Assembly: GCA_021776655.1 (NCBI GenBank)
Contig: JAJFFK010000019.1
Coordinates: forward strand, 19,119 to 83,118
Direction: 5' to 3'
DNA: 64,000 nt
DNA from: Henriciella sp.
GTDB lineage: Bacteria; Pseudomonadota; Alphaproteobacteria; Caulobacterales; Hyphomonadaceae
The notes under the pieces were generated by a model. The model did no database searches, was not told where the DNA came from, and was given only the letters and a program-made list of their open reading frames with translations. The position numbers and the translations under genes are program-made. This document shows, one piece after another, positions 57,418 to 64,000 of the stretch. Within the stretch, counting starts at the first letter, position 1. Every line of letters begins with the position of its first letter.

Positions 57418-58503
57418 CTACAGCGCCTCTTCTGGGAGAGGTGTGACGACGATACCTTCACGATAATAGTCCTGGCCTGCCGACAAAACCTGCGCTTCGT
57501 CAGGAATACCTGTGACCCAGACGCCTGACGCTGCATCATCTATCACATGAATTTCAGAAAATTGAACCACGTCTGACTGTCCAATATAGCGAATACCGAC
57601 CCGGCCATCATCGTGCAAAACCAACGAAGCTGGTGTAATCAGTGTCGCTTGAACATCACCCAAGGCGACGCGAACCGACGCCGTCAAGCCTGCTGAAACT
57701 GAATTATCGGCATTTTCCGCTTCAATTTCCAGCCGAAAAGTGCGGGTCGCTTGATCTGAGGTTCGCGCAACATATCGCACGCTGCCGGTAAACTCAGTAC
57801 CATTGTTCAAGGTGATGTTTGCCGGCGATCCCAGCGTGATCGCACTCATCTGATCTTCGGTAACTTCTACCGAGATGATGATCGGATCGAGATCAACCAG
57901 AACCCCGCACGGTGAACCGGGGGCGAGAAAGTCACCTGTTTCAGCCAGCCGGGTTTCGAAAACACCAGAAAATGGCGCCCGTAATTTCGTTTTACCCAGC
58001 TCAATCTCAGCCGCTGCCAGACTTGCCTCAGATCGATCCAGCGTCGCTTTCATGGCAGCGGCCCGATTTGATGTTGTCCAGCCTTTTTCGGCCAAAGTGG
58101 CGGCTGATTCATAGTCGAGGCGGTTGGCGGTGACGGCCGCTTGTGCCTCGGCCACGCGGGCGGCGCGGGACTCGATGCCGAGGCCGCACAATACAGCGCC
58201 GCGCTGGACGTCTCGGCCTTCTCGGATGCTGGCAATTGTTACGGTTCCTGTGGTCTCTGACTTCACAGTGACAGTGCGGTCAGGCTCTGTCCGCCCTTTC
58301 AGGGACGCGTAGACCAGGTGCTGCTGTGACCTTGCAGTGAACACCACGACTTCAGGTGGGGCCTCTTGCTTTGCCGCCGTTTCAGAGTCAGCTGTGGGCT
58401 CTGCTTCAGGTGCTGCGCGCAGGACCGAGCGCAAAACAAAATAGGACAAAAATGCCAGGAGGATGAAGCCTGCTGTCACGACGGATTTTGACATTTTAGG
58501 CAT
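57418..58503 (-). CDS. RND efflux periplasmic adaptor (MFP)
   Basis: A 361-residue adaptor. One N-terminal helix (about 9-28, VTAGFILLAFLSYFVLRSVL), then lipoyl-like and barrel domains: GRTEPDRTVTVKSETTGTV, LCGLGIESRAARVAEAQAAV (coiled-coil), KLRAPFSGVFETRLAETGDFLAPGSP (each under 20 in a row in the text of the family), ending in a membrane-proximal barrel. It joins the pump to an outer-membrane channel not in this window. First gene of the leftward pair; about 190 gene-free bases lie upstream. Confidence 0.92.
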   Translation of the reverse strand: MPKMSKSVVTAGFILLAFLSYFVLRSVLRAAPEAEPTADSETAAKQEAPPEVVVFTARSQQHLVYASLKGRTEPDRTVTVKSETTGTVTIASIREGRDVQRGAVLCGLGIESRAARVAEAQAAVTANRLDYESAATLAEKGWTTSNRAAAMKATLDRSEASLAAAEIELGKTKLRAPFSGVFETRLAETGDFLAPGSPCGVLVDLDPIIISVEVTEDQMSAITLGSPANITLNNGTEFTGSVRYVARTSDQATRTFRLEIEAENADNSVSAGLTASVRVALGDVQATLITPASLVLHDDGRVGIRYIGQSDVVQFSEIHVIDDAASGVWVTGIPDEAQVLSAGQDYYREGIVVTPLPEEAL

Positions 58504-58695
58504 TGGGAACTCGACTTCTTATCCAGTCGGACCTCTTGCAGAGGGGACTTTGCTTATGGTTAAGCGCGTTAACGTATGAAGGTTTCGATAGAAAAAATAC
58601 CGTGCGCAATTCTTTCTCTAAATGGCAAGACTTGGTTCATTTTCAATTGTTTAAGTGGCGTCGTATCGTCTCAGGTTACTTGCAACGGGTCATGG

Positions 58696-59253
58696 TCAGG
58701 CTGAGCCACCGCCAGTATGCAGGTGCGCGCTGCTTATGCCCATCAGTTCCAGCGTGCGGTGCCACTTGCGAGAATGGGCGTTTCCAAACACGATTTCCTC
58801 GTGCGGGTCTGCAACAATCCAGGCGTTTTCGGACAGCTCGTATTCTATCTGGCCCGCGCCCCAGCCTGCATAGCCAAGTGTCATTGTCGATTGAACGGGC
58901 GCGCCGCCCGATGCCATCGCCTTGAGGATATCGTGGGTTGCGGTCATACACATGCCGTTGCCGACCTCCATGGTTGCCCCGTCACTGAAGTAATCGCCGC
59001 TATGCACAACAAACCCACGATCTGTGGCGACAGGCCCGCCATTCAATATGTAATCGTTTGGCAGCTTGATTGTCTGCTCGATGCCGAGTTGATCAAGCAT
59101 ATCCGGCAGACAAAGATCATCCATTGGCTTATTCAGAACCAGACCCATCGCATATTCATCACTGTGCGCGCAGAGCAAGACTACCGACCGCGAAAACCGG
59201 GGGTCGCCAATATCTGGCATCGCCACAAGTATTTTTCCAGTCAACCTGTCCAT
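58696..59253 (-). CDS. YqgE/AlgH family protein
   Basis: A 185-residue soluble protein. DRLTGKILVAMPDIGDPRFSRSVVLLCAHSDEYAMGLVLNKPM (seen in parts) and LNGGPVATDRGFVVHSGDY, LGYAGWGAGQIEYELSENAWIV are diagnostic of DUF179 (YqgE). The fold is known but the role is not; AlgH was once linked to alginate regulation in Pseudomonas. ATG at 59253 is set by GGAG 8-9 bases upstream; the longer frame reaches 59301 and overlaps nothing useful. It is divergent from the peroxiredoxin gene. Confidence 0.92.
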   Translation of the reverse strand: MDRLTGKILVAMPDIGDPRFSRSVVLLCAHSDEYAMGLVLNKPMDDLCLPDMLDQLGIEQTIKLPNDYILNGGPVATDRGFVVHSGDYFSDGATMEVGNGMCMTATHDILKAMASGGAPVQSTMTLGYAGWGAGQIEYELSENAWIVADPHEEIVFGNAHSRKWHRTLELMGISSAHLHTGGGSA

Positions 59254-59369
59254 CACTTTGATCTCCACCTTACAAGCTACTTGATCGCCGGGTTTTGACA
59301 AGTTCCGGGGTTGAATGCAGGTGCGGGCGGTATAAAGCCTCTATTGGTAACAAAAAAATGGAGTTGAAC

Positions 59370-59852
59370 ATGACAATCAAAGTTGGCGACAAGCTGCCCG
59401 ACGCGACCTTTATGGAAATGACCGCAGATGGACCCGGCCCGGTTAGCACCGCTGACGTGTTCGCTGGAAAGATCATCGCGCTGTTTGCTGTACCGGGGGC
59501 GTATACGCCGACCTGTTCTGCCAAGCACCTTCCAGGCTTCATCGACAAGAAAGGCGCGATCTCAGCGAAAGGCGTGGATGATATTGTCTGTACCTCTGTA
59601 AACGATGTGTTCGTGATGGGTGCTTGGGGCAAAGATGCCGGCGCAGACGATAGCGTTCGGATGCTCGCCGACGGAAATGGCGCGTTTGCGGCTGCGATCG
59701 GACTGGAAATGGACGGCAGCGGGTTTGGCATGGGTACGCGGTCCCAGCGTTATTCAATGCTGGTCAAAGATGGCGTGGTGACCGAGCTGAACATCGAGCA
59801 AGGCGGCGGATTTGAAGTGTCGAGTGCGGACTATTTACTCGGTCAGCTATAA
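59370..59852 (+). CDS. Peroxiredoxin (Prx5 type)
   Basis: A 160-residue thiol peroxidase. The peroxidatic Cys is in PGAYTPTCSAKHLPGF (PxxxTxxC, about residue 49). VKVGDKLPDATF-like text opens the protein, and SQRYSMLVKDGVV with the Arg of the active site follows. Length and the lack of a long C-terminal arm indicate the Prx5/AhpC-TSA-like group; the resolving thiol may be glutathione or a second Cys. ATG 59370 is used because GGAG lies 6 bases upstream. A strong terminator follows. Confidence 0.93.
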   Translation: MTIKVGDKLPDATFMEMTADGPGPVSTADVFAGKIIALFAVPGAYTPTCSAKHLPGFIDKKGAISAKGVDDIVCTSVNDVFVMGAWGKDAGADDSVRMLADGNGAFAAAIGLEMDGSGFGMGTRSQRYSMLVKDGVVTELNIEQGGGFEVSSADYLLGQL

Positions 59853-59886
59853 ACTTTCCTATCCCAGATGGAATCGGGCAAGAATG

Positions 59887-59916
59887 GCGTTCTCCAAGTT
59901 GGAGGGCGCTATTTTT
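59887..59916 (+). terminator. Rho-independent terminator after the peroxiredoxin gene
   Basis: GCGTTCTCCA-AGT-TGGAGGGCGC, a 10-bp stem with two G-U pairs, then TATTTTT. It lies 34 bases after the stop. Confidence 0.8.
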
Positions 59917-59986
59917 GGTTGATACTTATTGAAAAACGATATGTTCGCTCCTATATTACAAACTGGTTAGAAAAGGGAGGACCAAC

Positions 59987-60910
59987 ATGGAAACCAGTCT
60001 TATTGTCTTTGGATTACTATTTGTGACAGCACTCGTGCTGCTGTCATCAGCGTTCAAAATAGTCCCGCAGGGATTTAATTATACGGTCGAACGATTTGGC
60101 CGTTACACACGCACATTAAAGCCTGGATTGAGCATCATCACGCCATTCTTCGACCGCATAGGGCGCAAGATGAACATGATGGAGAATGTCCTCGACATTC
60201 CTACACAGGAAGTGATTACCCGCGATAACGCGCAGGTGTCTTGTGATGCGGTTGTGTTTACGCAAGTCGTCGATCCGATCTCTGCCTCTTATGAGGTGAA
60301 CAACCTGCACAATGCGATCACTAATCTGGCCTTGACCAATATCCGTACCGTGGTTGGCTCAATGGACCTGGATGAGGTCTTGTCCAACCGCGACGATATC
60401 AACGCACGGCTGCTATCGGTTGTTGATGCGGCGACCAATCCATGGGGCGTAAAAGTCACGAGGATTGAGATCGCTGATCTCTCACCCCCGGCTGATATAA
60501 CCGAAGCAATGGCGCGGCAAATGAAGGCCGAACGCTTGAAACGGGCAGAAATTTTGACTGCGGAAGGGGATAAGCAGTCTGCCATTCTTCGGGCCGAAGG
60601 TGCCAAGCAATCTGCTATCCTGCAAGCTGAAGGTCGACGAGAAGCCGCCTTCCGTGATGCCGAGGCGCGTGAGCGTGAGGGGCAAGCTGAAGCAAAGGCG
60701 ACCGCCTACGTGTCTGAGGCGATTGCATCCGGCGATGTCAATGCCATCAACTACTTCCTTGGTCAGCAATATGTCGCGGCGTTTGAGAAACTGGCAACTG
60801 CGAACAATAACAAGACAGTGATCATCCCGGCCGAGTTTAGTTCAATCCTTGGAACAATTGAGGGTATCACGTCGTTGACGGGGGCCGCCAAAGAATCGCG
60901 GAAAGGATAG
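59987..60910 (+). CDS. SPFH/band-7 protein (stomatin-like, QmcA type)
   Basis: A 307-residue membrane protein: one N-terminal helix (about 4-22), then a band-7 domain. FKIVPQGFNYTVERFGRYTRTLKPGLSIITPFFDRIG (shown in parts) and NVLDIPTQEVITRDNAQVSCD are typical. Residues about 175-250 form a long Ala/Glu/Arg-rich coiled coil (AEGDKQSAILRAEGAKQ..). It forms ring-like membrane scaffolds. The NfeD gene follows after 2 bases, the classic pair in which NfeD and the stomatin act together on membrane proteins. GGGAGGA precedes its ATG. Confidence 0.95.
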   Translation: METSLIVFGLLFVTALVLLSSAFKIVPQGFNYTVERFGRYTRTLKPGLSIITPFFDRIGRKMNMMENVLDIPTQEVITRDNAQVSCDAVVFTQVVDPISASYEVNNLHNAITNLALTNIRTVVGSMDLDEVLSNRDDINARLLSVVDAATNPWGVKVTRIEIADLSPPADITEAMARQMKAERLKRAEILTAEGDKQSAILRAEGAKQSAILQAEGRREAAFRDAEAREREGQAEAKATAYVSEAIASGDVNAINYFLGQQYVAAFEKLATANNNKTVIIPAEFSSILGTIEGITSLTGAAKESRKG

Positions 60911-60912
60911 TC

Positions 60913-61386
60913 ATGGACAGTCTAATTGCCACTATGTGGCCGCCGACAGCCTGGCATTGGCTCGCCCTTGGATTACTTCTCCTGTCGATCGAGATGATGA
61001 TTGGCACGTTCGATCTGCTCTGGATTGCGATTGCTGCAGCACTGACATCAGTGTTTACAGCTATTGCACCGGACAGCATCTCAATCTGGCAAGGCCAGTT
61101 GACGGTGTTCGCAATTGCATCTGTTGCGATGTTCATCGCCGGGCGCACTGTGTTCAGTAAAATGCGCCAGAGCGCTGATGAGCACCCCACTCTAAACAAA
61201 CGCATGGTCAGTACAGTTGGTGCCCGCGCGATTGTTACTGCGGATTTTGTCGGCGGTATGGGCCGCGTAAAGCTCGGAGATACGCGATGGTCAGCCCAAT
61301 CGTTAGATGGTGAAGACTTGAAGGCCGGAACCGCTGTTATCGTGGAAGCCACTGAGGGTAATGCACTGAAGGTGCGGGTGATTTGA
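60913..61386 (+). CDS. NfeD family membrane protein
   Basis: A 157-residue short NfeD: three membrane helices near the N-terminus (WHWLALGLLLLSIEMMIGTFDLLWIAIAAAL, in parts) and an OB-fold C-terminal domain (GMGRVKLGDTRWSAQSLDGEDLKAGTAVIVEATEGNALKV). The protease half of long NfeDs is absent. It is the usual partner of the upstream SPFH protein. Two bases separate the genes, so translation is coupled. It ends 13 bases from the convergent xseA. Confidence 0.93.
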   Translation: MDSLIATMWPPTAWHWLALGLLLLSIEMMIGTFDLLWIAIAAALTSVFTAIAPDSISIWQGQLTVFAIASVAMFIAGRTVFSKMRQSADEHPTLNKRMVSTVGARAIVTADFVGGMGRVKLGDTRWSAQSLDGEDLKAGTAVIVEATEGNALKVRVI

Positions 61387-61399
61387 TTGGGTTTGGCGC

Positions 61400-62962
61400 C
61401 TAGAACAAAGACCCCTGACTTGAAGGTTTAGTGGCGGCGGGCTTTTTGCTCGCCGCTTTCTTTTTGGGTGGCGGGGAGGGGGGCTGTGGTCCTGAACCGT
61501 CGCGGCCAGTGGTCACCTGAATATCCCCATCGGCAAATGTGACGTTCCAGACACCATGTTTCCGTCCAGCTGCTGCGGCTCGAATGAGCTTACCTTCCTC
61601 GCTGCGAACAATCGTGTAACCACGATTCAAGGTCGCTTGGTAAGACAGCGTTTCCAAGAGTTTGCCCTGAGAGGAAAATTTGTCATGCTTGGCGGTCAGG
61701 AGCCGCGTCAAGGCAGGGCGCGCGCGGGTCGCGACTTGCCGCAGCATTGCTCTTGCACGTCGCGCCTCAGCGCTGATCGGAGCCGCCTGTAGCCGTGTTG
61801 CTCTACGCGTAAATGCAAGTTGTCGCGATTGGGTGAGTTGCAGGATCGCAGCATCAAGCGACGCTGTGGTGACGGTCAACTGATGGCGTTTCTGGCTTAC
61901 GCTTTGTTCCGGGCCGCGAAGCCGTACAGCAGCGGCATCAAGGCGTGCGCGACTGCGTTGAACCAGAATTTCGATTGAGCGGGGCAGTCTCGATCCAGCA
62001 AAATCCAGGCTTTGCCGTTTGCTCTCAAGCAAGCGTTCGGGACGCGGCAGGCGGGTATTTTCGACGCGTTCACTGGCCCGTCTGAAATGGCTCGACAAAG
62101 CGCGTTTCAGGCGCTGCTGTAACTCGTCGAGGTTGAGTTGAAGTTCCGAACGCACCGGCACGGCAATCTCCGCTGCGCCGGTTGGGGTTGGCGCGCGCGC
62201 ATCGGAGACATAGTCGATCAGCGTCGTATCAGTTTCGTGGCCGACCGCTGAAATTAGCGGGATCGTGCTCTCGAATGCGGCGCGAACAACATTTTCTTCA
62301 TTGAACGGCCACAGGTCTTCAATTGACCCGCCGCCGCGTCCGACAATCAATACATCGGGCCGGTTGGCACCTGACAATGCGTTGAAGCCTCTTATCGCCG
62401 CCTCGATTTGAGCCGCCGCCGTTTCGCCCTGGACCAAAGCTGGCCACAAGATGACGGTTGCTGGAAAGCGATCTGCAATCCGGTGCAGGATATCCCGGAT
62501 TACGGCACCTGTGGGTGAGGTCACGACCCCAATCGTGCGGGGCAGAAAGGGCAGCTTCTGTTTATGTTGCTCGTCAAACAGTCCCTCTGCAGCAAGTTTC
62601 TTCTTGCGCTCTTCGAGCAGCGCCATCAGCGCGCCAGCGCCAGCGGGCCGTAGGCTTTCGGCAATCAATTGGTAATTGGATCGCCCCGGATAGGTTGAGA
62701 GGCGACCGGTTGCGACAACTTCCAGGCCTTCTTCGGGCCGGAAAGGAAGTTTGCTGACTTGGCCTTTCCACATGATCGTGTTGAGAACAGCTTTGTCGTC
62801 CTTGATGTCGGCATACATATGCCCTGACCGCGCAATCGTTACGCGTCCAAGCTCGCCGCGTACCCGGACATGGCCGTAAGCCGCTTCGACCGTGCGCTTA
62901 AGGGCGCTGGAAAGTTCCGAAACGGTTTGTTCGGGTAAATTAGTGGTCGGCGACTCGGTCAT
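61400..62962 (-). CDS. xseA: Exodeoxyribonuclease VII large subunit
   Basis: A 520-residue nuclease subunit. An OB fold comes first (VRVRGELGRVTIARSGHMYADIKDDKAVLNTIMWKG, in parts), then the catalytic core with GVVTSPTGAVIRDILHRI, VLIVGRGGGSIEDLWPFN (the catalytic Asp region) and SAVGHETDTTLIDYVSDARAPTPTGAAE (in parts). A long helical region follows. With XseB it degrades single-stranded DNA to short oligonucleotides. The C-terminal tail is Lys/Pro-rich and ends SSQGSLF. xseB is not in the window. Confidence 0.96.
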   Translation of the reverse strand: MTESPTTNLPEQTVSELSSALKRTVEAAYGHVRVRGELGRVTIARSGHMYADIKDDKAVLNTIMWKGQVSKLPFRPEEGLEVVATGRLSTYPGRSNYQLIAESLRPAGAGALMALLEERKKKLAAEGLFDEQHKQKLPFLPRTIGVVTSPTGAVIRDILHRIADRFPATVILWPALVQGETAAAQIEAAIRGFNALSGANRPDVLIVGRGGGSIEDLWPFNEENVVRAAFESTIPLISAVGHETDTTLIDYVSDARAPTPTGAAEIAVPVRSELQLNLDELQQRLKRALSSHFRRASERVENTRLPRPERLLESKRQSLDFAGSRLPRSIEILVQRSRARLDAAAVRLRGPEQSVSQKRHQLTVTTASLDAAILQLTQSRQLAFTRRATRLQAAPISAEARRARAMLRQVATRARPALTRLLTAKHDKFSSQGKLLETLSYQATLNRGYTIVRSEEGKLIRAAAAGRKHGVWNVTFADGDIQVTTGRDGSGPQPPSPPPKKKAASKKPAATKPSSQGSLF

Positions 62963-63035
62963 GCTTCCAACCTAGCGTGCCTTTACAGGCCGGTCACGCC
63001 TGAGCCCCATAAGCGCCCGGCCAAGTTGCGGCCCG

Positions 63036-63503
63036 TCACCAAGTGACTTTGGCACGTGCGATATATGAATCGGGATCATTCGCGAACTGGCGCTGTGAGG
63101 GACTATCGTAATTGAGATAAAGTTTGTCATCAATCACTGTAAAATGTTTGGCTGTTCCGATCTTGGTCTCCCCCCGGGCTAATGCCACTGTGCAATAACC
63201 ACCAAATTGTGGAACAAACTTTTTTGGGTCAGACAGAAACGTATCTCTGTTTTCGGCGGAAGAAAATTGCCATTCGGTATTGTCCCATATCGCGGAATAC
63301 TCTTCCGAACCGGTCGTTGGTCCGGCGCTCGAGTAAAACGAGATGACATCTTGCCCACCAATTGCAACGTCTTCATTGTACCAGCTCGCGGTTTTGCCTG
63401 ACGCTTCACTTGTGTTGATTGGATCTGCGTTTGCCAATAAAAGCACTGGATATGCACCGATTAATACTGTGCAAATAATAAAAGCAGAGATGGGACGTCG
63501 CAT
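63036..63503 (-). CDS. Exported YHS-domain protein
   Basis: A 155-residue protein with a signal peptide (ISAFIICTVLIGAYPVLLLA) and a YHS domain: AIGGQDVISFYSSAGPTTGSEEYSAIWDNTEWQFSSAENRDTFLSDPKKFVPQFGGYC (in parts). YHS domains bind metals such as copper through a Cys (here in FGGYC). The C-terminal half HFTVIDDKLYLNYD is typical. Function is unknown; it may help metal handling in the periplasm. No clear partner nearby; xseA is on the same strand 73 bases downstream. Confidence 0.9.
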   Translation of the reverse strand: MRRPISAFIICTVLIGAYPVLLLANADPINTSEASGKTASWYNEDVAIGGQDVISFYSSAGPTTGSEEYSAIWDNTEWQFSSAENRDTFLSDPKKFVPQFGGYCTVALARGETKIGTAKHFTVIDDKLYLNYDSPSQRQFANDPDSYIARAKVTW

Positions 63504-63600
63504 ATTGTATTCCTAACCGGGTTGCTCTGTATTCAATTGAGCGACAATCAGTTCGTATGTCCAATCAAGACTGATCACGCATCTGCCATGAGCTGTGATT

Positions 63601-63867
63601 AGGGTCTGAACCCAATTGGCTTGTGCTTTTGGCGTTATCAGGCTTTGGGCTGACAAGGAGAGCCCTTGCAGGAATGGCTGGCCCTTTCAAAAGGGGTCGA
63701 CGATGCTCAGCGCAAAGCCTGATAACGTCCGTGGCGGATCGCCGCCACATGCCCCACACGCGTCGTTGTAAAGACTTGAAAGTGTTCACACTTCCTGCTT
63801 CTTCACGCCTAGCGCGCAGATCATGTCGCGACGACCAAAAGCGCAAGCGAATTGGGTTCAGACCCTA
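63601..63867. repeat. Nested-palindrome MITE-like element
   Basis: Outer inverted repeat of about 33 bases: AGGGTCTGAACCCAATTGGC.. at the left, and at the right the reverse complement of nearly the same (AGGGTCTGAACCCAATTCGC..), with three mismatches. It is flanked by TA on both sides, like a Tc1/IS630-type target. Inside are a second inverted repeat of 21 bases (63633-63653 and 63707-63727, one mismatch), a perfect hairpin GTGGCGG-ATCG-CCGCCAC (63731-63748) and AAGTGT-TC-ACACTT. There is no credible gene. The end motif GGGTTCAGACCCT recurs at 9782-9794. Confidence 0.7.
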
Positions 63868-64000
63868 GGTGACCGACTCATAAGATCGCAACCAAATTCG
63901 TAATGACGCCAGTTGGACGGATGCGAGGAAGTTGTCATCGCGTTTGTCATATCGGGTGGCGACGGCTCGGAAGTGTTTGATCTTATTGAAGAACCTTTCA
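63865..64000 (-). CDS. IS5-family transposase, C-terminal part, cut by window edge
   Basis: Read leftward, the last 45 codons give ERFFNKIKHFRAVATRYDK, then LASVQLASLRIWLRSYESVT and a stop. This matches the C-terminus of the IS5-family transposase at 11573 (SKIKHFRAIATRFEK..NYESVS) but is a different copy. The stop codon TAG lies in a CTAG (63865-63868), as in the other element, and GACTCATAA is shared near the ends. The rest of the element, with its other end, is beyond the window. Whether it is intact cannot be seen. Confidence 0.88.
   Translation of the reverse strand, partial: ERFFNKIKHFRAVATRYDKRDDNFLASVQLASLRIWLRSYESVT

Noticed and set aside
63565..63846. 93-codon minus-strand frame inside the MITE-like element
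   Set aside because: It runs through the inverted repeats and reflects palindromic DNA, not protein constraint.

Overview
The window reads as chromosomal core sequence of a marine-type alphaproteobacterium, most likely of the Caulobacterales/Maricaulales (Hyphomonadaceae-like) branch. This is inferred from the mix of families, not from a marker-gene tree. The supporting signs are the gene order ctaC-ctaD-ctaB-(small TM)-ctaG-ctaE-surf1-thrC, the ubiA / rsmE-gshA neighbourhood, TrmFO, a DUF4170 protein, plant-type glutamate-cysteine ligase, and a TonB system with a TtpC-like protein and DUF3450.

Layout. 1-3428: the 3' part of a concentrative nucleoside transporter followed directly by a TonB-dependent receptor. 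3446-9782: GST, trmFO, pmbA (tldE), an inositol-phosphatase-family enzyme, a DUF4170 protein and an MsbA-type ABC exporter. 9786-12135: FrnE-like DsbA protein, fatty acid desaturase and an internally deleted IS5-family element. 12132-17194: ubiA, rsmE, gshA and a POT peptide transporter. 17267-19304: tldD and a TPR protein on the minus strand. 19451-27061: the aa3 cytochrome c oxidase structural and assembly operon ending in thrC, with a probable DUF983 remnant between ctaE and surf1. 27120-36687: EAL phosphodiesterase, cytochrome P450, RluB-type pseudouridine synthase, the lipid A/Kdo genes (LpxL-like, lpxK, waaA), Hpt protein, chorismate mutase and sppA. 36925-43874: tRNA-Gln(UUG), then a complete TonB2/TtpC-type energy-transduction cluster: DUF3450, TtpC-like, ExbB, two ExbD, two TonB and a TPR protein. 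43966-50284: an arginine succinyltransferase (AST) operon, M20 hydrolase-astA-astD-astB, running into tgt. 50277-54153: lipoprotein, tRNA-Lys(UUU), DM13 lipoprotein, glycerate-kinase-like protein and acyl-CoA dehydrogenase. 54195-58503: an RND efflux pump and its adaptor. 58696-63503: YqgE, peroxiredoxin, SPFH/NfeD pair, xseA and a YHS protein. 63601-64000: a nested-palindrome MITE-like element abutting the end of a second IS5-family transposase.

How it fits together. The TonB cluster could energise the receptor at the start of the window, which probably feeds the neighbouring nucleoside transporter. The oxidase operon supplies the proton-motive force used by the TonB and RND systems. The lipid A genes, ABC flippase-like exporter, SppA and YqgE are envelope housekeeping. 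The AST operon breaks arginine down to glutamate and appears to use an M20 hydrolase where other bacteria have AstE.

I did not find a clear defence island, CRISPR array, prophage or secondary-metabolite cluster. The points most worth following up are the M20 enzyme inside the AST operon, a Tgt whose zinc motif has lost two of three cysteines, the duplicated ExbD/TonB set with its own promoter and operator-like palindrome, the DUF983 remnant, and the MITE-like element whose end sequence recurs at 9782. No similarity search or structure prediction was run; family names rest on motifs read by eye.
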